Shown one piece after another: positions 8,424-17,794 of a DNA stretch of 62,959 bases. The notes under the pieces were generated by a model that saw nothing but the letters and a program-made list of their open reading frames with translations, was not told the DNA's origin and searched no databases. Location: assembly GCF_000316035.1 (NCBI RefSeq), contig NZ_ANHX01000050.1:1-62959 (forward strand), read 5' to 3'. The position numbers and the translations under genes were made by a program. Each line of letters starts with the position of its first letter. Position 1 is the stretch's first letter. The stretch comes from Paenibacillus sp. PAMC 26794 (GTDB taxonomy: Bacteria > Bacillota > Bacilli > Paenibacillales > Paenibacillaceae).

Positions 8424-9413
8424 TTAGCCCTCTGTCAAAAAATGTTGAAATGCCTTTAGTGTTCTCTGACCTGCGGATCGATCATATACAGCAAATACAA
8501 TTCGTGCAAAGGAGTCCTTAAATCCCTCTCCCACTAACACATCATGAAAATACTTCGCCACCACTGCCGGTTCATTACGAAATACTCCACAACCATATGC
8601 ACCGAGAACAATCGTCCGATGACCATTCGTAGCAGCCACGTCCAGAATATAACGGATGCGTTCCTTCATCACGGACTCAATCTGTAGATCATCAGCTTCT
8701 CCACGCTCTTTCACCACCCCCGCATTCACCGCTGGCGCAGTGATGAAGGATGATACATAATATTGATCCAGCAGTCGGTCTTCATCATCACGGATCACCG
8801 GAACATCTGGAGAATAGATCATATAATTCGAATAGAGACCCGATCGCTGTTTGCGATTGTACTCGTACATTTCATCCATTTGGGCGACGCACGGGTATAG
8901 TCCTGTCGCTCGGGCCAGACTCTCTTCCTGTGCCTGACTTCCACCAAGGAAACCGCCGCCAGGATTTTTCGCCGATGCAAAGTTCAGACAGACCACATCT
9001 TCTCTTCCTTCAGCTACCGTCAAACGTGAAGCCGCTCCAAGTGTAGTCTCGCCAGTAACCTCAATGCGAACCGATACAGCTTCTGCTTCAGTTGATGAGG
9101 CTACCGAATGAGTTTCTGCGCGAGCTTCTGTACGGAACTTTCCCCTGAGTGCAGAAAGCTCCGAAGGACGGTATAATACCGAATTACTGATCGCTTGCTG
9201 CACATCAGTGCCAATCTCAACCTTATTTTCATATCCATTGACGTATTGCCCTTCTTCCAGAATAGCCAGCGTCTGCTGTGCGATACTGGCCCGCATGGTA
9301 CGTGGATTGGAGCCGGCAATACCCGTTGATCTATCGAGTTTACTGTTGTTGTAACGCCCGCTGCTGTTCTTGTTATTACTGCTATTGTTCTTATACTGTT
9401 GCTTATCACTCAT
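8424..9413 (-). CDS. TIGR02452-type microbial poly(ADP-ribose) glycohydrolase
   Basis: This protein of about 329 residues belongs to the bacterial PARG family (macrodomain fold) that cleaves ADP-ribose chains or terminal ADP-ribose. The PARG signature is clear near residues 150-170: FASAKNPGGGFLGGSQAQEE, with the catalytic Glu pair QEE. The first 40 residues are Asn/Ser/Lys-rich and probably disordered. ATG at 9413 overlaps the stop of the NADAR gene as ATGAGTGA, showing translational coupling; a GTG at 9422 is an alternative start. It sits in a four-gene ADP-ribose operon. Confidence 0.9.
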   Translation of the reverse strand: MSDKQQYKNNSSNNKNSSGRYNNSKLDRSTGIAGSNPRTMRASIAQQTLAILEEGQYVNGYENKVEIGTDVQQAISNSVLYRPSELSALRGKFRTEARAETHSVASSTEAEAVSVRIEVTGETTLGAASRLTVAEGREDVVCLNFASAKNPGGGFLGGSQAQEESLARATGLYPCVAQMDEMYEYNRKQRSGLYSNYMIYSPDVPVIRDDEDRLLDQYYVSSFITAPAVNAGVVKERGEADDLQIESVMKERIRYILDVAATNGHRTIVLGAYGCGVFRNEPAVVAKYFHDVLVGEGFKDSFARIVFAVYDRSAGQRTLKAFQHFLTEG

Positions 9414-9891
9414 CTGAATCACTTCCTATATCTTCTCTTAGACGGGTGAGAATCTCACCCAGCCAGTTGGTTCCCCGCCATGTTCTTCTATTCCGAATAC
9501 GCGGATCTTCCTCCGCTAGTCCCACACCCCAGATACGATCATCCGGACTTGCTTCCACAAGGGTCGTTCCATGGGTGGCACGCAGTGCGGTCAACAGTTC
9601 TTTGTTTTGTGTAAATTTGGCCAAATTGCCTTCATAGACAATGCGCTGGCATTCCGTTTCCCATAAAGTCTGGTCGAAACCTGCGACCTGCCTGCCCAGC
9701 TTTTTTTGTACCGAAGCAGAGCTTGCCTTCAGAATCTTGTCTGCGATGGTCTGATCGCCAAACAGAAGCGCTTTCTGGTGCATCATGTATTGCTCCGCAC
9801 TTGTGTAGTGAACCCCGTTCACGGTAAAATCCGCCGGGTGCCACTGTGAGAACGGAGATACAGTCCGCCAGAAAAACGTAAACTTTTCCAT
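9406..9891 (-). CDS. NADAR family N-glycosidase (YbiA-like)
   Basis: This 161-residue NADAR-family protein has the family start FTFFWRTVSPFSQWHPADF and the AEQYMMHQKALLFGD helix near residue 32. Members cleave N-glycosidic bonds of riboflavin intermediates and, in characterised cases, remove ADP-ribose from guanine bases. Its neighbours (PARG and macrodomain downstream, Nudix regulator upstream) favour the ADP-ribose role. The stop overlaps the PARG start. ATG at 9891 has a GGGG-type site. Confidence 0.9.
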   Translation of the reverse strand: MEKFTFFWRTVSPFSQWHPADFTVNGVHYTSAEQYMMHQKALLFGDQTIADKILKASSASVQKKLGRQVAGFDQTLWETECQRIVYEGNLAKFTQNKELLTALRATHGTTLVEASPDDRIWGVGLAEEDPRIRNRRTWRGTNWLGEILTRLREDIGSDSDE

Positions 9892-9981
9892 CCATATCCC
9901 CTCTTTACTTGTTCCTCATGGTTGCAGCGATCCCGCCCATGGCTTGAATCACTTCTCCTATTTCATTGATGCTTCCCCTTT

Positions 9982-10920
9982 TCAGGGTGTCTGCCTCTCT
10001 GGGTTCAATCTGTATAAACGTGATGGTCGATGACCGGCACTGCTCGCATACTCTCCCGTCTCAATGACCCAATCGGCGATTTTACGCCGGAAAGCGGCAG
10101 CCAGCAGTTTTTTGCCACTGATGATCTCATGTACTTTCTGAAGTGCAGTCAGCGTAAACGTCTCCGGCATCAGATTAAATGCAATATCCGTGTACTCGAT
10201 CTTGGATCGCAGACGTTCAAGCGCATAATGAATGATTTTGGCATGATCAAATGCAATCCCCTGAACCTCACCCAACGTCAAACGATGGCTTCGTACTTTT
10301 CCTTCTATGGCTTCTTTTGTCTCAACAATTGCCGATAACTCTTCTGTTCCATTGGTCAAAATCAACTGCAATCTGCGTTCTGTCACACGTCCACGCTCAT
10401 GGATATGGCGCTTCTCTTCCAGAAGCCGCTGCTCCACCCGAAACCAATGGGCCTCACTGGCATCATCGCCAGCCTGAAGCTCCAGCTCGCTGCTATCGAC
10501 CAGCGCCATATAGGAACAGCTGATGACCCGTGTACGCGGATCTCGCTCCACATCTCCCCAGGTGTACAGTTGCTCCAGATAAATATCATCCAGCCCTGTC
10601 TCCGTCAACAATTCCCGCCGAGCAGCATCTTCCAATGATTCCTGCATGGAGACAAATCCGCCCGGTAACGCCCATTGGCCCAGATAGGGATGACCACCCC
10701 GCCGGATTAGTAGTAACTGGAGTTCGGGTTCAGCGAGCTTGCGATAATTCTCCTGAGCTTCACTGCGAATCGTAAAGACCAACATGTCCACGGTGACGGA
10801 AGGACGTTCGTAATCACCAGCATTATACGTTTCCAGAAACTGTTGTTCACTGATATGTACCTGATCCTGATGCTCCCGGTAATCGGGAGTTTTTCCTCCA
10901 GAGGAACCTTCGTAAGTCAT
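9982..10920 (-). CDS. NrtR-like Nudix transcriptional regulator/hydrolase
   Basis: The N-terminal Nudix domain (residues about 35-180) has the box GGFVSMQESLEDAARRELL followed by TETGL; the first Glu of the usual EE pair is Thr. The segment LYTWGDVERDPRTRVIS and the C-terminal winged-helix-like domain (about 215-300) are typical of NrtR regulators, which bind ADP-ribose to control NAD metabolism genes. I chose ATG 10920 rather than the longer frame (start 10950) because GGAG lies upstream of 10920 and the longer start falls inside a palindrome. It is first in the ADP-ribose operon, so autoregulation is likely. Confidence 0.85.
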   Translation of the reverse strand: MTYEGSSGGKTPDYREHQDQVHISEQQFLETYNAGDYERPSVTVDMLVFTIRSEAQENYRKLAEPELQLLLIRRGGHPYLGQWALPGGFVSMQESLEDAARRELLTETGLDDIYLEQLYTWGDVERDPRTRVISCSYMALVDSSELELQAGDDASEAHWFRVEQRLLEEKRHIHERGRVTERRLQLILTNGTEELSAIVETKEAIEGKVRSHRLTLGEVQGIAFDHAKIIHYALERLRSKIEYTDIAFNLMPETFTLTALQKVHEIISGKKLLAAAFRRKIADWVIETGEYASSAGHRPSRLYRLNPERQTP

Positions 10921-10939
10921 AATATACAAACTCCATTCT

Positions 10940-10962
10940 GTTAATAACATTATGTTATTAAC
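10940..10962. promoter_or_regulatory. Palindromic operator upstream of NrtR-like gene
   Basis: Eleven-base arms, GTTAATAACAT and its exact complement ATGTTATTAAC, flank a single central T. The site lies 20 bases upstream of the chosen start of the Nudix regulator, where a repressor would block transcription. It is the likely binding site of that regulator. Confidence 0.65.
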
Positions 10963-11040
10963 AATTAGATAATATCAATTTATCACATCATTTTATGTCA
11001 GGTCAATACTTCCAGTCCTAAATAAATGATCTGTATTCAC

Positions 11041-11085
11041 TTGACGATATGTCAAATCAAACTTAAGATTTATTTAGTCGACTAA
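11041..11085 (+). promoter_or_regulatory. marR promoter and operator
   Basis: TTGACG (11041-11046) and TAAGAT (11064-11069) are separated by 17 bases. They are followed at the expected start point by TTAGTCGACTAA (11074-11085), a perfect 12-bp palindrome typical in form of MarR-family operators. This suggests autorepression of the MarR/exporter operon. Confidence 0.6.
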
Positions 11086-11161
11086 CTAAATATTAAGTGT
11101 TCAAAAAGTCTTTTTTTCAGTACCGAGAAGATGGAATGAAGGTAGAAATGGAGCAGATGAT

Positions 11162-11596
11162 ATGAACCCAGTCCAAAATGATCGGTTAATGGGACAGCTA
11201 TCCGAACTCGTGAAACTGAAACGTTACAAGGTTCATGAGAAACTTGTGAACCACCCCGAGTTATATCCGGGGCAGCCCCCTTTGCTGTTCCAGCTTGAAC
11301 GGGAGGATGGCCAATCCCAGAAAAACTTGGCCGAACAACTTCAGCGCAGTCCCGCAACAGTAACCGTGATGCTCAAGCGTATGGAATCATCCGGTTATGT
11401 GAGACGCGAAGCAGACCCGAAGGATCTGCGCAGTCTGCGAGTATACCTAACGGATCAGGGGCGCTCTGCGCTACAAGAATTGAGAGAAGTGATTCAGGAG
11501 TTGGAACAGCAGGCCCAGAAAGATTTTACACCGGAAGAATCCCGGATCATGTCTGCACTTGCACAGCGTATGCTCCAAAACCTGCGTGAATCCTGA
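11162..11596 (+). CDS. MarR family transcriptional regulator
   Basis: This is a 144-residue winged-helix regulator. The DNA-binding region (about residues 52-95) contains NLAEQLQRSPATVTVMLKRM and the wing VRREADPKDLRSLRVYLT. Flanking helices would form the dimer. It lies 84 bp upstream of a two-gene ABC exporter, the usual arrangement for a repressor relieved by the exported drug or metabolite. GGAG lies upstream of the ATG. Confidence 0.92.
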   Translation: MNPVQNDRLMGQLSELVKLKRYKVHEKLVNHPELYPGQPPLLFQLEREDGQSQKNLAEQLQRSPATVTVMLKRMESSGYVRREADPKDLRSLRVYLTDQGRSALQELREVIQELEQQAQKDFTPEESRIMSALAQRMLQNLRES

Positions 11597-11679
11597 GGTG
11601 ATGCAGATTCGCGATTGAAGCAGCTAAAGGTATTATGAAATTGATTCACTTATGCAATTAAAACTGAGGTGATTCCCTA

Positions 11680-13464
11680 TTGTGGACGTTAAAACGATTC
11701 TTGACCCCGTATAAGTCGGCGGCAATCGTTGCCCCGCTGCTCATGGTACTTGAGGTAACCATGGACCTGCTCCAGCCCAAGCTGATGTCCAGCATCGTGG
11801 ATGATGGTGTACTTGCAGGGAACCTGCCCCATATCGTGACTACAGGTCTGATCATGTTACTTGTTGCGTTAATCGGCTGGGTGGGCGGCGCAGGCTGTAC
11901 ACTTTATTCAAGCAAAGCTGCCGTTGGATACGGCACGGATCTGCGCCAGGAGTTGTTTGACCATATTCAAACCTTCTCCTTCCGCAATCTGGATACGTTT
12001 CAGGAGGGATCTTTGATCACTCGTCTGACCAGTGACATTACCCAGATGCAGACCTTTGTACAGATGCTGCTGCGGATTTTTATCCGTTCACCAATGCTGA
12101 TCATCGGTAGTATTATCATGGCGTTTACGATCAGTGTGAAGCTGGCTTTGATTCTTATTGCGACTGTACCGGTTCTGTTTATTATTTTATTTATTCTGAT
12201 AAAAGCTTCCTATCCGCTGTTTGCCAGCGTTCAGAGCAAGCTTGATCAGGTCAACGCCGTGCTTCAGGAGAATCTTGCCGGCATTCGTGTCGTCAAGGCA
12301 TTTGCACGTGCACGTCTGGAGAAAAAACGGTTCAAGCAATCCAACGAAGAATACACTACAACCGCCGTCAAAGCCTGGCGTATTGTAACGCTGAATGCAC
12401 CCGTGCTCAGCCTGATGCTGAACGCTACCATTGTAGCGGTGCTGTGGTTCGGAGGTTTCCAGGTAGTCGGAGGCGATATTGCTGCTGGAGATCTGATTGC
12501 TTTTATCAACTATGTCACGGTTGTACTCTCTTCCCTCACGTCGATCGGCATGATGATGATGGGCTTCTCCCGCGCCAAGGTATCTGCTGCACGGATCAAC
12601 GAGGTGTTACATACACAGCCGGGTATTCAATCGGGAACCGGCAACTCCGGGAATGTACAGTCACCCCCGACTACCTGTGATCAGAACTCATACCAACCGT
12701 CTCCCCTTCCTTCGCGCGCATCGGGTCAAGTGGAGTTCAGAGACGTTTCTTTCCGTTATGACGGAGACCATACACTTACAGGAATTAACCTGATGGCTCG
12801 CCCGGGTGAGAAAGTGGCTCTGATCGGTTCAACCGGTTCAGGCAAAACCTCGCTGGTGCAGCTAATTCCCCGTCTGTATGATGCTTCGGACGGTGAAGTG
12901 CTCGTGAATGGAGTGAACGTTCGCCACTGGGATCTTCAGGATCTTCGCAGCCGTGTATCCATTGTGCTCCAGGAATCCATTCTGTTCAGCGGCAGCATCC
13001 GGGATAACATTTGCTTCGGCCGGACCGGTGCAACGGATGCTGAATTGCGTGCTGCGGCACAAGCTGCAGCAGCGGATGATTTTATTATGAAACTGAAAGA
13101 TGGGTATGACACGGAACTGGGCCAGCGCGGGGTCAATCTGTCCGGTGGACAGAAACAGCGTATATCCATTGCACGCGCCCTGCTCATGCGACCGGAAGTA
13201 CTGATTCTGGATGATAGCACCAGTGCTGTTGATCTGCGTACGGAAGCGAGCATTCAGAAGGCTTTGCAGTCCTTGATGAAAGACAGCACGACCTTTTTGA
13301 TTGCACAGCGAATCTCCTCCGTAAAGGATGCAGACTGTATATATGTTATTGATGAAGGACAGATCGTTGCCAGGGGCACACATGATGACCTTATGGCTCA
13401 TTCATCACACTATCAAGCGATCTATTATTCGCAGCAACGGAAGGAGGATGTTCAATTTGGCTAA
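11680..13464 (+). CDS. ABC exporter half-transporter with degenerate site (LmrC/BmrC-like)
   Basis: This 594-residue exporter has six membrane segments (about residues 15-300) and a nucleotide-binding domain (about 350-590). Walker A is GSTGSGKTS and the signature is NLSGGQKQR. Walker B reads VLILDDSTSAVD, with Asp where the catalytic Glu should be. That places it as the degenerate-site subunit of a heterodimeric multidrug exporter. The start is TTG at 11680 with GAGGTGA seven bases upstream. A Ser/Pro-rich linker (around residues 318-350) precedes the nucleotide-binding domain. Confidence 0.92.
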   Translation: MWTLKRFLTPYKSAAIVAPLLMVLEVTMDLLQPKLMSSIVDDGVLAGNLPHIVTTGLIMLLVALIGWVGGAGCTLYSSKAAVGYGTDLRQELFDHIQTFSFRNLDTFQEGSLITRLTSDITQMQTFVQMLLRIFIRSPMLIIGSIIMAFTISVKLALILIATVPVLFIILFILIKASYPLFASVQSKLDQVNAVLQENLAGIRVVKAFARARLEKKRFKQSNEEYTTTAVKAWRIVTLNAPVLSLMLNATIVAVLWFGGFQVVGGDIAAGDLIAFINYVTVVLSSLTSIGMMMMGFSRAKVSAARINEVLHTQPGIQSGTGNSGNVQSPPTTCDQNSYQPSPLPSRASGQVEFRDVSFRYDGDHTLTGINLMARPGEKVALIGSTGSGKTSLVQLIPRLYDASDGEVLVNGVNVRHWDLQDLRSRVSIVLQESILFSGSIRDNICFGRTGATDAELRAAAQAAAADDFIMKLKDGYDTELGQRGVNLSGGQKQRISIARALLMRPEVLILDDSTSAVDLRTEASIQKALQSLMKDSTTFLIAQRISSVKDADCIYVIDEGQIVARGTHDDLMAHSSHYQAIYYSQQRKEDVQFG

Positions 13465-15289
13465 ACCTGCATCTTCCTCCATACAACAAACGGTCGTGCC
13501 TCCCATCGGAAGACCCGGACCAGCGGGAAGAGGACCTGTTCCCAAAGTCAGAGCGAAAAATGCTCGCCATGCCCTGATTCGGGTATGGTCGTATATGGGA
13601 CGTCATCGCAAAGGAGTCATTACTGCATTAGTGCTGACCGCTCTTGGAACACTGCTCAATCTGGCAGGACCTTATCTTCTCGGCCGCGCCGTCAACGAAC
13701 ATATCGTTCCAAAAGTAACAGCGGGTTTACTGAAGGAATGTCTCCTCTTGCTGAGTGTGTATGTCTTTGGCTCACTCCTGATGTGGGCTCAATCCTATGT
13801 CATGATTGGTGTGTCCCAACTGACCGTTAAAGATCTGCGACATGCGTTGTTCTCCCGACTACAAGAGCTGCCTGTCCACTTTTTTGATAAAAATCAAAGC
13901 GGGGATCTGATGAGCCGGGCGACCAATGATATCGATAACGTATCTACAACGTTGAACCAAAGCGTAACCCAATTGATGTCCAGTGCGATCCTGCTCGTTG
14001 GTTCCTTGTCGATCATGTTTGCACTTGATGTACGGCTTACCCTGCTCAGTCTGGTGACTGTACCCTTGATTACCATAGCCACTCGCCTGATCGCGTCAAG
14101 AACACGTAAACACTTCACCGCCCAGCAAAAATTACTTGGTGAGCTTAATGGGTATGCTCAGGAAACGATTGCTGGACAAAAAGTCGTAGCGGCTTATAAC
14201 CGTCAGGATCAGGCACATCAACATTTTCAGAACCTGAATGAGAAACTGCGCACATCCAGCACACAGGCTCAGATTGTTTCGGGTTTGGTTGGGCCTACGA
14301 TGAACGTGATGAACAATATCGGGTTTGCCATACTGGCTTCTGTAGGTGGATGGATGGCTTATCATGATCTGACGTCCATCGGACTGATTGTCAGCTTTCT
14401 CGCTTACTCCCGCCAGATCGAGCGGCCGCTCAACGATCTCGCCAATCAATACAATCTGATTCAGGCTGCAATCGCAGGTGCTGAACGTGTGTTCCACATC
14501 ATGGATACGCCTGGTGAATATGTGGAAGAACAGAAGAAACAACTGGATCAGATTCAAGGCAAAGTTGTATTTGAAGACGTCTCCTTCGGGTACAGTGCGG
14601 AGCGAGACATTCTCAAGAAGGTCAGTTTTACTGCAAAACCTGGTGAGATGATTGCACTTGTTGGACCCACCGGCGCAGGTAAAACGACCATTATCAACCT
14701 GTTACCCCGTTTCTACGAGATTACAGGCGGACGGATTACGATCGATGGATGTGATATCTCGGAACTGGAGAAGGATCAACTCCGTCAGCAACTCGGCATT
14801 GTACTTCAGGATGCCTACCTGTTCTCGGGTACCATTCGCGACAATCTCGCCTACGGCAAGCCGGACGCAACCGATGAACAGATCAGGCAAGCGGCTGTGC
14901 TGGCGAATGCAGATTCGTTCATCCGCAAACTGCCACAGGGCTACGATACCCCCATCATTTCCGGGGGAAGCAACCTGAGTCAGGGACAACGACAACTGCT
15001 GACCATTGCCCGGGCAATTCTGGCTGATCCGGCCATTCTTATTCTGGATGAAGCAACAAGCAGCATCGATACGCGTACAGAGATGAAGATCCAGGAAGCG
15101 ATGCGCACTTTAATGAAAGACCGTACCAGCTTTGTTATCGCCCACAGGCTGAGCACGATTCGTGAAGCTGATCAGATTCTCGTCATTGATGATGGACAGA
15201 TCGCTGAACGGGGCAGCCATGACGAGTTGATGCAGCAACAAGGATTCTACTATCAGTTACATCAGGGACAGCACAATAATTCGAACTAA
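13457..15289 (+). CDS. ABC exporter half-transporter, catalytic partner (LmrD/BmrD-like)
   Basis: This is the partner of the preceding gene, with six membrane segments and a nucleotide-binding domain. Walker A is GPTGAGKTT and Walker B is ILILDEATSSID with the canonical Glu. The signature is degenerate, LSQGQ for LSGGQ. Together the pair therefore has one canonical and one degenerate ATP site, as in BmrCD. I place the start at TTG 13457, nine bases after AAGGAGG; the ATG at 13448 abuts that site and is too close. The start overlaps the previous stop by eight bases. The N-terminal 45 residues are Pro/Gly-rich. Confidence 0.9.
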   Translation: MAKPASSSIQQTVVPPIGRPGPAGRGPVPKVRAKNARHALIRVWSYMGRHRKGVITALVLTALGTLLNLAGPYLLGRAVNEHIVPKVTAGLLKECLLLLSVYVFGSLLMWAQSYVMIGVSQLTVKDLRHALFSRLQELPVHFFDKNQSGDLMSRATNDIDNVSTTLNQSVTQLMSSAILLVGSLSIMFALDVRLTLLSLVTVPLITIATRLIASRTRKHFTAQQKLLGELNGYAQETIAGQKVVAAYNRQDQAHQHFQNLNEKLRTSSTQAQIVSGLVGPTMNVMNNIGFAILASVGGWMAYHDLTSIGLIVSFLAYSRQIERPLNDLANQYNLIQAAIAGAERVFHIMDTPGEYVEEQKKQLDQIQGKVVFEDVSFGYSAERDILKKVSFTAKPGEMIALVGPTGAGKTTIINLLPRFYEITGGRITIDGCDISELEKDQLRQQLGIVLQDAYLFSGTIRDNLAYGKPDATDEQIRQAAVLANADSFIRKLPQGYDTPIISGGSNLSQGQRQLLTIARAILADPAILILDEATSSIDTRTEMKIQEAMRTLMKDRTSFVIAHRLSTIREADQILVIDDGQIAERGSHDELMQQQGFYYQLHQGQHNNSN

Positions 15290-15871
15290 AGCGTGTCTGC
15301 ACAAAGCTACTGCATGCCGAGCGGACCTTAGCGCGTCTGGAGAAAGCAAGTGCGCTGTATCCTGAATGTGGGAGAACATTTCCTTCGTGTGCGAACAAGT
15401 GATCAATACGCCACAAAAGCGGATTTTCTCCATTCCAAATGAAAAGCTCCACTCCGTGCCGGGCGGGATTGGAGGACATCGTCCAGCTCGCGGTTGAGCA
15501 GAGCAAGAGCGTAAGCTAACGAAGCTGAGGCGTCTTATTCAAGCTTTTGAAGCTCCCTCAGAAATCTAAAGAACCTGAGAAACGTTATATTCAAACAAAC
15601 AGCCGTTTTCAGCATTTTTTTCATGAGATTTTGGAAATAACGTGTCTGAAGTTTCTTACAAATTAAAGTAAGGACCTGAAGGCCAAATAAGACGTCCAAT
15701 GTTCCTTGGAAAATCGACTACCCATTCGCCAGGATCAGCCGGCTTGAACTTCAGACTTTTATACGCTGACCTCCATCATCACATCGCTTACTTGAATTTG
15801 AAGACACACTCTTATATAGCTAAAATGATCTGAACCTATGTGGGCTCCACACATTAGTTAATCGAAATACT
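15290..15871. other. Long non-coding stretch after ABC exporter
   Basis: About 580 bp follow the exporter stop before any terminator is seen. No reading frame looks coding. The stretch may be a long 3-prime untranslated region, a decayed gene or a small RNA locus. I see no recognisable RNA family. Confidence 0.4.
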
Positions 15872-15914
15872 AAACGCCGCACGGGGTTCTTCAGGACCCA
15901 TGCGGCGTTTTTTT
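15872..15914 (+). terminator. Rho-independent terminator
   Basis: AAACGCCGCA (15872-15881) pairs perfectly with TGCGGCGTTT (15901-15910), followed by a run of seven T. The T run is on the plus strand only, so it ends transcription from the left, either the exporter operon or an unseen RNA in 15290-15871. Confidence 0.88.
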
Positions 15915-15964
15915 GTTTTTGTTTAATGACTATGTTATTGCTATCTCTGGGTCAGTTATACGAT

Positions 15965-17536
15965 TTACGTCTCCACAGGCAGATGAAGCGTGAAGGTGGA
16001 ACCAACCCCCATTTCGCTATGGACGGTGATCTTACCATTATGATCCTGAACGATTTTCTGGCAAAGTGCAAGTCCCAGTCCCGTACCTTCTTCTTTGGTT
16101 GTATAAAATGGATTAAAGATGGTGGATAGCGAATTTTCCGGAATGCCGCTTCCTGTATCTGTAATTGAAATGAGTACTGCGTCTCCATCCTGCAACAAAT
16201 CCATATGAACCTCACCAGGGTCTGTCATTGCTTCAAAAGCGTTACGAATCAGATTGATCAATACCTGCACAATCTTATCCCGATCCATGTTGATCACGAC
16301 TGGCTCATTAGTCATTTCAAGCGTAATTCGATGCCCTCGGGATGCCGCGTCTGACTCGGTCAAAGACATCACCCGCTCAAGACAGTGGCCCATTTGTTCC
16401 GGCTTCATGTGATTGACATGTGGTTTGGAAAACTGCAAAAATTCAGCCGTCAGATCGGTTACTCTCGTCACCTCACCCATAATCACTTCATACCATGGCG
16501 CGATATTAAACGCTTGTCCACGTGACAGCTGCAGGAATCCCCGAATTGCGGTAAGCGGGTTCCGAATTTCGTGAGCCATACCCGCGGCCAGTTCACCTAC
16601 GGCCCTTAGTCTTTCGGAACGAAATACTTCTTCTTCATTTTTCAGCCATTTGCTGCGCTGTTGTTGAAGCAGCCTATCCTCGGCTACCGTCATAAAGTGC
16701 TGCAATGAATTCGACATTTCCGGGTACAGAGAGATGCTGTAGCTTACCTGGAGTCCTTGAAGCTGAACGGATAGCAGTGACGACATTCGTTCTTCGACAT
16801 CCTGTATCTCCGGCAAAACGACTGCAAATCGGTCTCCCGCATACCGGGATATGCCATACGCCTCGGTGAAATGATTGCTAATCATCTGGCCTGTACCTGT
16901 GATTACCGTACACCAAGGATCTTCTGAATCTTTTTTAAAGCCGCTAAAGTTATTGACATTCAAAAGGACAAGCAAAAAAGATCGATGCTCTTCTACTGTC
17001 TTATGCAGCACCTCCATGTAACCTTCGTAATTCAACAGTCCGGTAAGCGGATCATGCAGGGTCAGGAAGCGATTCTTTTCCCTAAGCCTGCGCTTCTCGA
17101 CCTCACTGTTGATTAAGGTATGATACAAAAAAATGATAACAACCGAGGTTAACAGGTCAAATAGCGAAACGAGCAAAGCATATGTATCTACAGGCACATA
17201 CGAAAGCCGAATCACCGTATATTGCAGCATAAGCAGCAACGAAATCGGCAAGGTCTGCGCCAACCTTGGTTTGTCCTGGATCATTGAAATAATGAGCATA
17301 TAATACAGCATGTTGCACCAGTTCAGTTCACTGAAATAGTGGAATATCCCGAGAAAAATCCACTGAAACTTTCGCAGCACAGGATATCGTCTCTCCCCAT
17401 AAATACTTGCTACCAATAATGTCGCTGAAAGTGACATTATTGCCATATGAGGGGTAAGCCTGAGAACATAAGAGGACAGAATGACAAGCAGACAACCTAG
17501 CGGGAATATCACCATTTTCATCGTGTAACTAAGCAA
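15965..17536 (-). CDS. Membrane sensor histidine kinase with degenerate GGDEF-like domain
   Basis: This 523-residue protein has about six hydrophobic segments (residues 5-150) and no large extracellular domain. A GGDEF-like domain follows (about 160-300), with the opening DPLTGLLN intact but the active site reading AGDRF instead of GGDEF, so cyclase activity is unlikely. The kinase core has the HisKA motif MAHEIRNPLTAIRGFLQL near residue 322 and an ATP-binding domain with NLIRNAFEAM, DTGSGIP and GTGLGLALC. It resembles sporulation-type orphan kinases; no response regulator is adjacent. The start is TTG 17536 or ATG about five codons on. Confidence 0.85.
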   Translation of the reverse strand: MLSYTMKMVIFPLGCLLVILSSYVLRLTPHMAIMSLSATLLVASIYGERRYPVLRKFQWIFLGIFHYFSELNWCNMLYYMLIISMIQDKPRLAQTLPISLLLMLQYTVIRLSYVPVDTYALLVSLFDLLTSVVIIFLYHTLINSEVEKRRLREKNRFLTLHDPLTGLLNYEGYMEVLHKTVEEHRSFLLVLLNVNNFSGFKKDSEDPWCTVITGTGQMISNHFTEAYGISRYAGDRFAVVLPEIQDVEERMSSLLSVQLQGLQVSYSISLYPEMSNSLQHFMTVAEDRLLQQQRSKWLKNEEEVFRSERLRAVGELAAGMAHEIRNPLTAIRGFLQLSRGQAFNIAPWYEVIMGEVTRVTDLTAEFLQFSKPHVNHMKPEQMGHCLERVMSLTESDAASRGHRITLEMTNEPVVINMDRDKIVQVLINLIRNAFEAMTDPGEVHMDLLQDGDAVLISITDTGSGIPENSLSTIFNPFYTTKEEGTGLGLALCQKIVQDHNGKITVHSEMGVGSTFTLHLPVET

Positions 17537-17794
17537 ACAGCCTCGCCCCCTTTGACATAAAACTCACATCTAACAACTTATGTACATGTATTATATCGAT
17601 TATGATTAGCTGATGTTGTCGATTAGTGGAGGCTCGTCAAATTCGCACGAATGTATAAATTTTAAAGGCAATAGGACATATGATGTAATTGTAATCCACA
17701 AAAGTGAAACAATTCCTCTACGATGGTCATTATTATGTTACAATACATTAATGGATTAATTTAGGATAAATTCTGGGTATATGGAGGATGTCAC

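Noticed and set aside
7948..10920. DarT/ART toxin or a complete toxin-antitoxin pair in the ADP-ribose operon
   Set aside because: No ADP-ribosyltransferase motif is found in the four genes or their flanks.
13328..13456. Upstream part of the second exporter frame
   Set aside because: It overlaps the end of the first exporter gene; a TTG with AAGGAGG at 13457 is the better start.
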